From contig JACZYS010000005.1 of the NCBI GenBank assembly GCA_022570975.1, positions 5,157 to 26,546 of the forward strand: a DNA stretch of 21,390 nucleotides. The letters run 5' to 3'. Both the position numbers and the translations under genes were made by a program. Each line of letters starts with the position of its first letter. Positions within the stretch are counted from its first letter, which is position 1. Positions 1-7,534 of the stretch are shown in pieces. The DNA comes from Candidatus Zixiibacteriota bacterium (GTDB lineage Bacteria; Zixibacteria; MSB-5A5; GN15; FEB-12). The notes below the pieces were generated by a model, which saw only the letters and a program-made list of their open reading frames with translations, ran no database searches and had not been told where the DNA came from.

Positions 1-1
1 C

Positions 2-535
2 CATCTAAGAAAGAAATTCTCACTTGTGCTTCAGGACATAATCCTCTTTCCGGGGGATGTGAACTTTAATATCGGTCTTGGTAAAAAGAATATCAGCGAT
101 AAAAAAATAGTTGATGCCTCGCGGGTGGTTGATGCCGATAGATTTATCTCTAAACTTCCCGAAAAATATGAAACAACGGTCTCAGAAAAAGGGGCAAATT
201 TTAGCCGGGGTGAAAGACAGCTGCTCTCATTTGCCAGAGCACTTGCAAAAGACCCGGACATTCTGATTTTGGATGAAGCAACAAGCTCGGTTGATCCGGA
301 AACAGAAAGAACAATTCAGTCCTCGCTGAAGATTCTGACCAATTACAGGACCTCGCTTATTATCGCTCACCGCCTGTCAACTATTTTGGATGTCGATGAA
401 ATACTGGTTTTGAAACGAGGAGAAATTATTGAAAGGGGCTCACATACGGAATTGATTTTGCAGGACGGATACTACTCGCATCTTTTCCACCTGCAGTTCA
501 AACACCAGAATGGAGCCAGAACATATGTTAAGTAA
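2..535 (+). CDS. ABC exporter half-transporter, ATP-binding end (partial)
   Basis: This is the C-terminal part of the nucleotide-binding domain of an ABC exporter; the membrane domain and Walker A lie before the window. The reading frame is open from base 2, so the GTG at 26 is internal and not a start. Visible in order are the Q-loop region (LQDIILFPGDV, with Gln), an unusual signature FSRGERQ near 200-217, Walker B ILILDEATSS with the catalytic Glu at 275-277, the D-loop SSVD, and the H-loop IIAHRLST with His at 368-370. The frame ends 11 bp inside the next gene, which encodes the partner half. The canonical Glu with a poor signature is the pattern of the subunit that supplies the active Walker motifs in a heterodimeric exporter (TM287/288 or BmrCD type). 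The substrate cannot be told; drug or lipid export is only a family expectation. Confidence 0.93.
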   Translation, partial: HLRKKFSLVLQDIILFPGDVNFNIGLGKKNISDKKIVDASRVVDADRFISKLPEKYETTVSEKGANFSRGERQLLSFARALAKDPDILILDEATSSVDPETERTIQSSLKILTNYRTSLIIAHRLSTILDVDEILVLKRGEIIERGSHTELILQDGYYSHLFHLQFKHQNGARTYVK

Positions 536-2321
536 AATAAAATGGTTCGCAAAATATTATCGTAATTACCCATACGTTCTGGCCGTTCTGATTCTTGTAA
601 CTCCGTTTCAGGCCCTTCTTCAGGCAACAATCCCACGGATGTTTGGGTTTGCGGTAGATTTTCTTCAGACCGGAGAAATCTCAGACCACTTCCTGGCCAG
701 ATTTTTCGCCGAGACAGGAGCGGGTCTTGGACTTTCGCCGGTTGCAAGTTTTGGCTGGGGCTTTATCCTGGTTGGTTTTGTTGCAACAGTTGCTTACGCA
801 TATATGCAGACACACCGGGCCTGGATGAATCTAAAACTGGAATGGCTTTTCCGGCAGGATGCTTTTGCAAATTCGACCACCAAAGGACCTGATTTCTTTT
901 TGAAATTCAGAATTGGTGATCTGGTTACAAGGATGACTGATGACGTTGCCGAAAAACTGTCATGGTTTGCCTGCTCCGGTATTTTCCGGTTTTATGAAGC
1001 CTTGTTAAATGTCATTTTTATTATCATCATGATGTATTCAATTGACCCGGTTCTGACTCTCTGGACGGCCGGCCCTTTGCCGCTTTTGATACTTGTATAT
1101 TATATTTTTTCATCCTCTCTGGATAAAAGATATGACCATTTGCAAAGCCGAATATCCAGATTCAATGATGTAGTTGAAGCCGCCTTTTCCGGTATCAGAG
1201 TGATACTTGCTTATGTGCTTGAAACAGCACAGAAGAAAAAATTTAACGATGCCGCACAGGACAGACGGCAGGCGGAAATTGATGCTGTCAAATTGACAAC
1301 CGCTGTTGATTCGCTATGGATGTATCTCTGGCAGTTCAGTATTGTTATCGTGCTTATTGCCGGTGGATATCAGGTTATTAACGCCGGGCTCTCTTTGGGA
1401 AGCATGTCGGTGTTTATTTATTATGTCGTCTGGCTGGTTTTCCCCATGTTTGATATCGGTCAGTTTTTGGTTAAAGGAAGACAGTCGGCCGTTTCCATTA
1501 ACAGGCTGCTGGAGCTGGAGGAAATGCCTGACCTGGTAACCGAAAACGGCAGTCTTCCGATTGACAGCAATGGCAGCGGAGAACTTGTGGTAGAAAAGGT
1601 AAGTCTTGAATTTGCCGGGGCTGAAAAAAATATCCTGACTGATATTTCACTAATTGTCAAACAGGGAGAGACGGTTGCTTTTGTGGGAAAAGTTGGGTCC
1701 GGTAAAAGCTGGCTGGTGAATATGATCCCAAGACTTGTTGACCCCACCGGAGGCAAAATAAAACTGGGCGGTCATGACTTGCAAAAATTCAGTTTGGAAG
1801 ATTTGCGGAAATATATTGGTTATGTTCCCCAAGAGCCGGTTTTGTTCAGTGACTCGGTTAAGAATAATATCCTTTTCGGAAGAGAGGATATTGACGATGG
1901 CACTTTAAACTGGGCAATTGAACTGGCTCAGTTGAAAGAAGAGATTGAACTCTTCCCTAAAGGGATTGAAACAACAATCGGCAACCGGGGAATATCGATT
2001 TCCGGTGGACAGAAACAAAGACTTGCTCTGGCAAGAGCCCTGGTTGGAAAACCAAAACTCTTAATTTTGGATGACTGCACCTCGGCTCTGGATTCTAAGA
2101 CAGAGTCTGCACTGTGGGATGGCCTTCATAAAGTTCTGCCGGATATAACAGCCATAATTATTACTCATCGCCCGGATACTTTAGAAAAAGTTGACCGGAT
2201 ATATGTCCTTGAAGATGGCAAAATAATTGAGTCCGGTAAACATAGTGAGCTTATGTTAAAAGAAACGGTATACGCCAGCATTTATAAACGATATCAGCTT
2301 GAAGAAGAAGTGAACCAGTAA
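525..2321 (+). CDS. ABC exporter half-transporter, permease plus ATP-binding domain
   Basis: A complete 598-residue half-transporter for the inner membrane. About six hydrophobic helices fill residues 1-330. The NBD follows, with Walker A GKVGSGKS (388-395), Q-loop YVPQEPVLF, signature SGGQKQR (493-499), Walker B LILDDCTSALD with Asp517 where the catalytic Glu is expected, and H-loop His548. I chose the ATG at 525 over the upstream in-frame ATG at 510 because GGAG (512-515) is well placed for 525 and nothing similar precedes 510. It overlaps the upstream half-transporter by 11 bp, implying translational coupling and a heterodimer. The Asp replaces the general base, so this chain's own Walker A/B would form the degenerate ATP site while its intact SGGQ completes the partner's active site. 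The family call is secure; the transported substrate is unknown. Confidence 0.95.
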   Translation: MLSKIKWFAKYYRNYPYVLAVLILVTPFQALLQATIPRMFGFAVDFLQTGEISDHFLARFFAETGAGLGLSPVASFGWGFILVGFVATVAYAYMQTHRAWMNLKLEWLFRQDAFANSTTKGPDFFLKFRIGDLVTRMTDDVAEKLSWFACSGIFRFYEALLNVIFIIIMMYSIDPVLTLWTAGPLPLLILVYYIFSSSLDKRYDHLQSRISRFNDVVEAAFSGIRVILAYVLETAQKKKFNDAAQDRRQAEIDAVKLTTAVDSLWMYLWQFSIVIVLIAGGYQVINAGLSLGSMSVFIYYVVWLVFPMFDIGQFLVKGRQSAVSINRLLELEEMPDLVTENGSLPIDSNGSGELVVEKVSLEFAGAEKNILTDISLIVKQGETVAFVGKVGSGKSWLVNMIPRLVDPTGGKIKLGGHDLQKFSLEDLRKYIGYVPQEPVLFSDSVKNNILFGREDIDDGTLNWAIELAQLKEEIELFPKGIETTIGNRGISISGGQKQRLALARALVGKPKLLILDDCTSALDSKTESALWDGLHKVLPDITAIIITHRPDTLEKVDRIYVLEDGKIIESGKHSELMLKETVYASIYKRYQLEEEVNQ

Positions 2322-2346
2322 CGGTTTGCCTCTTTTGATTTACGGT

Positions 2347-2760
2347 TTATGGCCCCGATCTCTTTTTTCGCCTTTCGCCACGCTTTCTTTGCATCTCTTT
2401 TTGCTTTCGGGACATAGTCTTTTTTCTTTGAGTCAGTCTTTTTTGCTGCTTTTCGTTTAGCAGTGGTAAAAGTTCATAGTACAGAGAGTCAATGAGACTT
2501 TCCATCTCAAGGCGATGACCTTGATTAATAGAATCAAATCTTTCAGTATAAGAATCTAACAACACCCCGACCGTGTCACCTTGCTGTTCGGTTGGTCTTA
2601 TTATTCTCATGAGTGATTTATGAAATCTTGCCGACAGCGGCTTGTCATCTATAAATTTCATCCTCCCGTGCATAATCAGCCGGCTTCCCATAAAACCGAC
2701 AATGATTCCTATTAAGAGAGTTGAAATTATGATTACAGCTGTTTTAACTTTAATATCCAT
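2347..2760 (-). CDS. Spy/CpxP-like membrane-anchored protein of a sigma-factor operon
   Basis: A 137-residue protein with an N-terminal membrane helix (about residues 6-26), a helical extracytoplasmic region, and a very basic tail (RKKTMSRKQKEMQRKRGERR). The stretch LLPLLNEKQQKRLTQRKK resembles the LTxxQ-type helix of the Spy/CpxP/periplasmic heavy-metal-sensor group, which are small helical stress proteins found next to ECF sigma factors. An in-frame TTG lies at 2778, but the ATG at 2760 is preceded by GGAA at suitable spacing and gives a cleaner membrane anchor, so I start there. It is 4 bp beyond the anti-sigma stop and is the third gene of the minus-strand operon. A role in sensing envelope stress or metals, or in chaperoning, is inferred from position and weak similarity. 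The basic tail is odd and would suit binding to acidic lipid or polymer. Confidence 0.7.
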   Translation of the reverse strand: MDIKVKTAVIIISTLLIGIIVGFMGSRLIMHGRMKFIDDKPLSARFHKSLMRIIRPTEQQGDTVGVLLDSYTERFDSINQGHRLEMESLIDSLYYELLPLLNEKQQKRLTQRKKTMSRKQKEMQRKRGERRKKRSGP

Positions 2761-2764
2761 ATAA

Positions 2765-3187
2765 TTATTCCATATCAAAGATTATTGACTCATCCAGGAT
2801 GCCCTCTACCGAATCTTCTTCGACTGCAATGGCGGCATAGAATGATATTTCATCACTGGATTTAAGATTATAAGTTACACAGATAAGAACAAATATAGCC
2901 GCTATGGCTGCAATTCTCCTGAAATACAGGGTCAGTGAATCAATTTGGATAATATTCGTTTCTCTTTTTTCTGTTGAAATGATTTGCTCCACAACCCTCT
3001 CAGCAAAACCATTTTGAAAAGAGTCTCTCTTGTTTTTCCTGAGTCCGGCCTGCATCTCTTTTACGCCCTTGACTTCCTCAGACAGCTCTGGGTTCTTGGC
3101 CAGCAATGAATCAAGTTTCGCCTGTTCATCTTCTGTCAGGCTTTCATAGTTCAGTTTATAAATTAAATGTTTTAACTCTTTATCCAT
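2765..3187 (-). CDS. Membrane anti-sigma-factor-like protein
   Basis: A 140-residue protein in the position expected of an anti-sigma factor, 3 bp after the sigma gene. The N-terminal 90 residues are charged and helical (LTEDEQAKLDSLLAKNPELS), like the cytoplasmic sigma-binding part of small anti-sigma factors. A single membrane helix follows (about 91-107), then a short acidic extracytoplasmic tail of some 33 residues. I see no H-x3-C-x2-C zinc anti-sigma motif, so if it is an anti-sigma factor it is a zinc-free one. The tail is too short for a large sensor domain, so signal input may come through the downstream Spy-like protein. The function is inferred mainly from gene order and topology. 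Confidence 0.72.
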   Translation of the reverse strand: MDKELKHLIYKLNYESLTEDEQAKLDSLLAKNPELSEEVKGVKEMQAGLRKNKRDSFQNGFAERVVEQIISTEKRETNIIQIDSLTLYFRRIAAIAAIFVLICVTYNLKSSDEISFYAAIAVEEDSVEGILDESIIFDME

Positions 3188-3190
3188 AAT

Positions 3191-3772
3191 CTATCTGTTT
3201 ATTTGCGGTGCTATTATTTCCTTTAATTTTATCTGCCCTCTGGCTAATCTGGAACTGACTGTACCTACCGGTACATTCAATATTTCTGCTGTTTCTGTGG
3301 TTGAATAACCTTCCATAATCCTCAAAACTAAAACCGCCTTATATTCTGGTTTTATTCTGCTCAGTCCCCAATTTATTAAATCTTTATTTTCAAAATCTTT
3401 GACACTGTCTTCTTTTGACTGAAAATCAGTCCGGCCGCCTTCTTTTGGCTCATCAAATATTTGATACCATCTTTTTCTTTTTTTCAGCTCGTTCAAAGAG
3501 AGATTTATTGCAATTCTAATGACATAACTGCTGATGAGGCTTTCTCCCCGGAATGATTTTAGTGACTTATAGAACCTTATAAAAGTCTCCTGTCCAACAT
3601 CTTCTGCTTCCGGACAGCGCCCGAGCATGGCATAGACAGTTGAAGCCACTCGTGCCTCAAATCTCCTGACCAATTGCTTAAAAGCAGCCACATCGCCACT
3701 TTTGGAAGATTCCAGCAGTTCTTCATCAGTAGATCTAATTTTTTGATTTGCATTTTGCAACAGATCAATCAT
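3191..3772 (-). CDS. RNA polymerase sigma factor, ECF (RpoE-like) family
   Basis: A 193-residue ECF sigma factor. Region 2 spans about residues 26-100 and includes AEDVGQETFIRFYKSL and the region 2.4-like SSYVIRIAINLSLNELKKRKRW. Region 4 spans about 135-187, with the helix-turn-helix STTETAEILNVPVGTVSSRLARG that contacts the -35 element. The roughly 35-residue linker is acidic and charged. Length is normal for the family. It directs RNA polymerase to a small stress regulon and is presumably held inactive by the membrane protein encoded 3 bp downstream. The ATG at 3772 has only a weak ribosome-binding site. It is transcribed divergently from the gene at 3977, whose upstream region carries an ECF-type promoter candidate and dyads, so that gene is the obvious first target. 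The specific inducing signal is not visible. Confidence 0.95.
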   Translation of the reverse strand: MIDLLQNANQKIRSTDEELLESSKSGDVAAFKQLVRRFEARVASTVYAMLGRCPEAEDVGQETFIRFYKSLKSFRGESLISSYVIRIAINLSLNELKKRKRWYQIFDEPKEGGRTDFQSKEDSVKDFENKDLINWGLSRIKPEYKAVLVLRIMEGYSTTETAEILNVPVGTVSSRLARGQIKLKEIIAPQINR

Positions 3773-3884
3773 TTACTTCTGTTTCTGGTTCTTATCCTGA
3801 ATAACTCTTTGCTTTCAAGATAAGCTATCTCGATAATTAGACAATCTGAAAAAGGATATTATTTCAATAAAATCCGGCCATTCA

Positions 3885-3908
3885 TTCAATTTGTTATACC
3901 AAATTGAA
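3885..3908. promoter_or_regulatory. Perfect 9-bp inverted repeat, operator candidate
   Basis: TTCAATTTG (3885-3893) and its exact reverse complement CAAATTGAA (3900-3908) are separated by six bases in the divergent spacer between the sigma operon and the gene at 3977. The right arm runs into the putative -35 element at 3905-3910. There is no T-tract, so I read it as a protein-binding dyad and not a terminator. The dyad is seen directly; its function is inferred. Confidence 0.5.
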
Positions 3909-3934
3909 ACAGATTGGCTTGTTTGTATGTCTAA
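3905..3934 (+). promoter_or_regulatory. ECF-type promoter candidate for the gene at 3977
   Basis: A -35-like TGAAAC (3905-3910) is followed at about RpoE-type spacing by TCTAA (3930-3934). This resembles the general ECF pattern, an AAC-containing -35 and a TCTAA-like -10 with a 16-17 base spacer. It faces the secreted protein gene and sits next to a sigma-factor gene. Two short degenerate elements in AT-rich DNA can occur by chance, so confidence is low. Confidence 0.35.
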
Positions 3935-3945
3935 ACTTAAAATAG

Positions 3946-3957
3946 TTGAAATTTCAA
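3946..3957. promoter_or_regulatory. 12-bp perfect palindrome TTGAAATTTCAA
   Basis: TTGAAATTTCAA lies 19 bases before the ATG at 3977 and just after the ECF promoter candidate. It shares the TTGAA/TTCAA half-site with the larger dyad at 3885-3908, so the two may be sites for one dimeric regulator. It could also be a chance feature of AT-rich DNA. Confidence 0.35.
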
Positions 3958-3976
3958 ATTAGGATTGGATAATACG

Positions 3977-4762
3977 ATGGATTGTAAATTCACCCGGACG
4001 GCTGTAATAACCTTGATAATTCTGTTCGGTCAATTTGAAATTAAGGCAGTTGATTTGGAGAGTTCAAGAATTAGTGAAAAAATCACAGTCGATGGCAAAA
4101 TCGATGAATGGCTTAAGCTGCCTTCACAATTTTTTGAAGATGAGAAAATGTCATTTGCCATATCTAACGACAATGAAAATTTATATTTTCTATTCAAAAC
4201 CAGAGAGAAGAAAGTTGCACAACAGATTAAAGTCACCGGGGTTTCTTTCTATATTGATATAAAAGGAAAGAAAAAGAAAGATTTTTATATAAAATTTCAG
4301 GGAGGACCCAAATTTGAAGAGAGAACAAAAAAGAAAGGTGCTGATGACCGGGATAGATTTAGATGCTTTATCAAAGATAGAATCCTGGAGAAAGATATAC
4401 CTCTTGATGGTTCTCAGGGTCCTTCGGCAGCATTCGATACATCTTATGGGTTTTATGCATATGAATTTTCTGTCCCATTAAGGAAAAGCGAAGTAAGAAA
4501 TTATGGATTAGGTTTAACTGATCAGAAGAAAATTTCAATTGGAATAGTTTGGGGTGAATTTGATAAGAGCAAAAAACGAAGAGGCGCAGGCTTTGGCGGT
4601 GGGGGACATGGGAGTCAAGGTGGTGGTCAAATGGGTGGTGGTAGAGGCGGTGGAGGAGGTCAACGGGGATTTGGCCCAAGAGGGGACAGGAAAAAAGGAG
4701 ATTTCAAAAAACAGGAAATATGGTTAACTATAATTCTTCCCGAGAAAAATATTGAAGAATAG
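3977..4762 (+). CDS. Secreted CBM9/DOMON-like protein with glycine-rich segment
   Basis: A 261-residue exported protein. I start at the ATG at 3977 and not the in-frame TTG at 3965, because AGGA (3961-3964) abuts the TTG but is about 12 bases from the ATG. A signal peptide covers about residues 1-25. The stretch ITVDGKIDEW followed by ISNDNENLYFLFKT is the opening of the CBM9-like/DOMON beta-sandwich found in family 9 carbohydrate-binding modules and many FCB surface proteins. Near residues 197-235 is a glycine-rich, Gln/Arg-containing tract (GGGQMGGGRGGGGG), after which the final beta-strand IWLTIILPE resumes. The glycine tract therefore looks like a disordered loop inserted before the last strand. 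It is divergent from the ECF sigma operon and may be controlled by it. The ligand is unknown; sugar or heme binding are both seen in related folds. Confidence 0.7.
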   Translation: MDCKFTRTAVITLIILFGQFEIKAVDLESSRISEKITVDGKIDEWLKLPSQFFEDEKMSFAISNDNENLYFLFKTREKKVAQQIKVTGVSFYIDIKGKKKKDFYIKFQGGPKFEERTKKKGADDRDRFRCFIKDRILEKDIPLDGSQGPSAAFDTSYGFYAYEFSVPLRKSEVRNYGLGLTDQKKISIGIVWGEFDKSKKRRGAGFGGGGHGSQGGGQMGGGRGGGGGQRGFGPRGDRKKGDFKKQEIWLTIILPEKNIEE

Positions 4763-4812
4763 GCAACCATACAAGAAAGCCCGCTATATTATTAACAACG
4801 AACTTTCTATTA

Positions 4813-4837
4813 TTAAAAAAATAAGCTTTGCTTATTT
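4813..4837 (-). terminator. Rho-independent terminator of the protease gene
   Basis: On the minus strand AAATAAGC, a three-base loop AAA, and GCTTATTT form a perfect 8-bp stem (4837 to 4819), followed directly by a run of T (plus-strand A-run 4815-4820). The stem overlaps the protease stop codon at 4832-4834. It is AT-rich and so only moderately stable, but position and the T-tract fit. On the plus strand no good T-run follows, so it mainly serves the minus-strand gene. Confidence 0.65.
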
Positions 4838-7534
4838 CAGCAAGAGCATTTTCTTTTTATCCACAACCAGTCCATCGGCAACAAGTCGGTAAAGATAAAC
4901 ACCGGATGGGCTTTTTGAAGCATCCCAGTCAACTTCCATATAACCAGAGTTAACAGTCTTATTAACCAGCGAGATAACTTTCTGACCATTGATATTATAA
5001 ATTTCCAATGAGACATAGGCTGCATTTGGAACTTTGAATCCAATAATAGTAGAGGGGTTAAATGGGTTGGGATAATTCTGCAGCAGTGCAAATTCATCCG
5101 GCAAAACAGATTCCTCTCTCGGGTTTCCACTCTTAAAGACCGGACCACTTTCACAAGCCTTGGTGACGTGGTTGGCTCCAGAGTTATAGGTGTTGCTGGC
5201 GTGAGTTACGTTTGTAACCTCGTAACACCATTCACCAACTGGGTTCCTTGTTTTACGAGTAGTAATCTTGCCAGTCTTGCCGTCGGATCCAGTTGCAAAA
5301 GTTCCTGTTCCACCTGTTGTTCCGGTGGCAGTTACAGATACCGATGCATTGGCAACCGGCTGTTCATTCTGGTCATAAATTGTAATTACTCCGGCACCAT
5401 TCCAATTTGGTCCTCTACTTTCACGAGTTACAACGATGTCATGAACGTGCATGACGTTTACAGTCGGCTGGGTAACAGTAACGTAGTCAACTTTCATTAC
5501 TACATCTGAGCCATAAGCATTGGTAGCTGTCATTGATACTGAATAAACACCGGCCGATGTATAAGTATAGTCCGGATTTTGAGCGATAGAAGTTCCACCA
5601 TCGCCAAATGTCCAGCTCCAGCTTGTTGGTGAGTTTGTAGACAGGTCAGAGAAGCTGGCGATTAAAGGAGCATCACCTGATGTTGGTGAGCCTGAGAAAT
5701 CAGCAATCGGTGGATCTGTGTTTGGAGCAGAAACTATGATATATCCGGTCTTGGTAATAGCATCTGAACCTTGAGCGTTACTTACAGACAAACTAACAGA
5801 ATAGGTTCCGGCAGTTGTATAAGAATAATTTGGATTTTGGGCAGTGGAAATTCCACCATCACCAAATATCCAGCTCCAGCTTGTTGGAGAACCGGAAGAT
5901 AAATCTGTGAAATTGACAGCTAACGGTGCAACTCCTGAAGTTGGTGAAGCCGAGAAATTTGCTGTTGGAGTTTGAGGACCAATAGCATCAAGTGCGTTCC
6001 TGGCATTAACAATACCAGCACCGACATCTTTGGTTGGATTATAAGGAGATGATGTGGAAACCATCAAATTCCATTTATCTGTCGCTGACAGGGATGAATC
6101 TGCCGATTCAAGCAGGGCAGCAACACCAACAACGTGAGGAGCGGACATGGAAGTTCCACTTAATACTGCAATATAATCTCCGGCAGGGTCCGGATTATGG
6201 AAATAAGTACTTAAGATTTCTACACCCGGAGCGGCTATATCAACCCATGAGCCATAGGTCGAGAAACTTGCCGGATTGCCACTTTTGTCTGTAGCGCCAA
6301 CATCCATACAGTCGTTTCTTGATCCCAGATAACTCTGGGAAGTATTATTCGCATTACCGGCAGCTACAATAATCATTACATCCTGTGCGAGCAGAAAATT
6401 TACCGCGGCTCCAAGTCCGCCGCTATTGGAATTGCCAAATGAGCAGTTAACCGCGGCAACATTTACTCCGCTGGCTTTCAAGTTACCCATGTAGTACATT
6501 GCCTCGGCAACAGCAGACATAATAACAAATCCGTAACCGTCAACACCTCGATATTTGCCGTTAAATCCAACACGGCAAGGAACCAATTTGACACCGTTGG
6601 CAGTTCCTGTTGGTGTGCCATCAGCAAAACCACCGGCAACACCGGCAACTCTGTTTCCATTATTGGTAATTGCGGCAATAGTTCCGGCAACATGTGTGCC
6701 ATGACCGTTCCAGTCGGAAGGATCATTATCTATACCGCTGCAGTCAGCATCTGTGCAGCTAACACCAGCATAAATAGAACCGGAGGCAACAAAATCATAT
6801 CCGATAACATCGTCAACATAACCGTTGCCATCATTATCAATACCATCACCCGGAATTTCTCCTCCGTTGATAAAAATATTCCCGTTGGTGGAATTGTCGT
6901 TTGGCCCCGGAGGGTTGCTTCCGCCTAAATCGGAGTGAAGATATTTTACACCTGAATCCAAGACACCGACTACAACCGTAGCATCACCGGTAGTTGTATT
7001 CCAGGCAGTGTTTGCAGCAACACCATAAGTGTCCCAATAATGCCATTGATTAAACTGAAAATTTGGGTTATTTAAGTCACGATAATATGTATCGTTTGCT
7101 TCCAGACTGACGAAATGAATTCCGATTTTTTCAACTTTGGCTACCATCGGGTTATTTTCAAAAGCTCTTATAGCTACGTCAATATCACCATATCCTATTT
7201 GGACTTTATAATATCTTGAGAGTGCCTGACCCTCTACACTTATTTTCTTATCTGATCCATTAAATTGAGGTTTTAGACTGATCACATCAAATCTCTTTGC
7301 CAATCCATCAAATCCTTGTTTGTCAAGAAGTGCAATTGGAGCTCTTGAATCTTTAACATGGTCAACTTTGATTTCGTCTTTCAATACGATGATAAATTCA
7401 TTGTCAGCATATCCTACAAGCGATGGCATATCATTGATGAATTTTTGTGGGTCAACATCTGCAATTTTGTCAGCTTGAGTATTAATGGCAAACAGAAATG
7501 TTAAAACCAACATGGCGATTAAAAACCTCTTCAT
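4832..7534 (-). CDS. Secreted S8 subtilisin-like protease with PKD, Ig-like and type IX sorting domains
   Basis: A 900-residue exported serine protease. The signal peptide is about residues 1-21 and a prodomain-like region extends to about 140. The S8 domain has the triad Asp193 (VLDSG), His278 (NGHGTHVAG) and Ser462 (GTSMSAPHVVG), with oxyanion Asn394 (AAGNANN). A calcium-loop-like DGIDNDGNGYVDD lies between Asp and His. Two PKD domains (about 523-602 and 609-690) share SWxFGDGG motifs. An Ig-like (Big_1/invasin-type) domain follows (about 697-796), and the end is a type IX/FlgD-like sorting domain (815-900) with LLQNYPNPFNPST and a basic KKKMLLLK tail. It is expected to cross the outer membrane by a Por-type system and be cell-attached or released. 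The ATG at 7534 has GAGG upstream. It is single-gene, with its own terminator. Protein or peptide degradation outside the cell is the family expectation. Confidence 0.95.
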   Translation of the reverse strand: MKRFLIAMLVLTFLFAINTQADKIADVDPQKFINDMPSLVGYADNEFIIVLKDEIKVDHVKDSRAPIALLDKQGFDGLAKRFDVISLKPQFNGSDKKISVEGQALSRYYKVQIGYGDIDVAIRAFENNPMVAKVEKIGIHFVSLEANDTYYRDLNNPNFQFNQWHYWDTYGVAANTAWNTTTGDATVVVGVLDSGVKYLHSDLGGSNPPGPNDNSTNGNIFINGGEIPGDGIDNDGNGYVDDVIGYDFVASGSIYAGVSCTDADCSGIDNDPSDWNGHGTHVAGTIAAITNNGNRVAGVAGGFADGTPTGTANGVKLVPCRVGFNGKYRGVDGYGFVIMSAVAEAMYYMGNLKASGVNVAAVNCSFGNSNSGGLGAAVNFLLAQDVMIIVAAGNANNTSQSYLGSRNDCMDVGATDKSGNPASFSTYGSWVDIAAPGVEILSTYFHNPDPAGDYIAVLSGTSMSAPHVVGVAALLESADSSLSATDKWNLMVSTSSPYNPTKDVGAGIVNARNALDAIGPQTPTANFSASPTSGVAPLAVNFTDLSSGSPTSWSWIFGDGGISTAQNPNYSYTTAGTYSVSLSVSNAQGSDAITKTGYIIVSAPNTDPPIADFSGSPTSGDAPLIASFSDLSTNSPTSWSWTFGDGGTSIAQNPDYTYTSAGVYSVSMTATNAYGSDVVMKVDYVTVTQPTVNVMHVHDIVVTRESRGPNWNGAGVITIYDQNEQPVANASVSVTATGTTGGTGTFATGSDGKTGKITTRKTRNPVGEWCYEVTNVTHASNTYNSGANHVTKACESGPVFKSGNPREESVLPDEFALLQNYPNPFNPSTIIGFKVPNAAYVSLEIYNINGQKVISLVNKTVNSGYMEVDWDASKSPSGVYLYRLVADGLVVDKKKMLLLK
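5593..5886 (-). repeat. Near-identical DNA core shared by the two PKD domains
   Basis: The block beginning TTCCACCATC at 5593 recurs at 5851, each followed by nearly the same 30 or so bases (CCAGCTCCAGCTTGTTGG in both). The 258-base offset equals 86 codons, one PKD unit. This points to a fairly recent internal duplication or gene conversion within the protease gene. The rest of the two units has diverged more. Confidence 0.7.

Noticed and set aside
3510..3772. Overlapping open frames on the minus strand within the sigma-factor gene (for example 3577-3768)
   Set aside because: The sigma-factor frame has clear family motifs throughout; the others have no recognisable motif, so they are shadows.
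5168..5509. 113-codon plus-strand open frame opposite the protease Ig-like domain
   Set aside because: It is antisense to a well-supported coding region, has low-complexity Ser/Cys/Tyr composition and no start signal.
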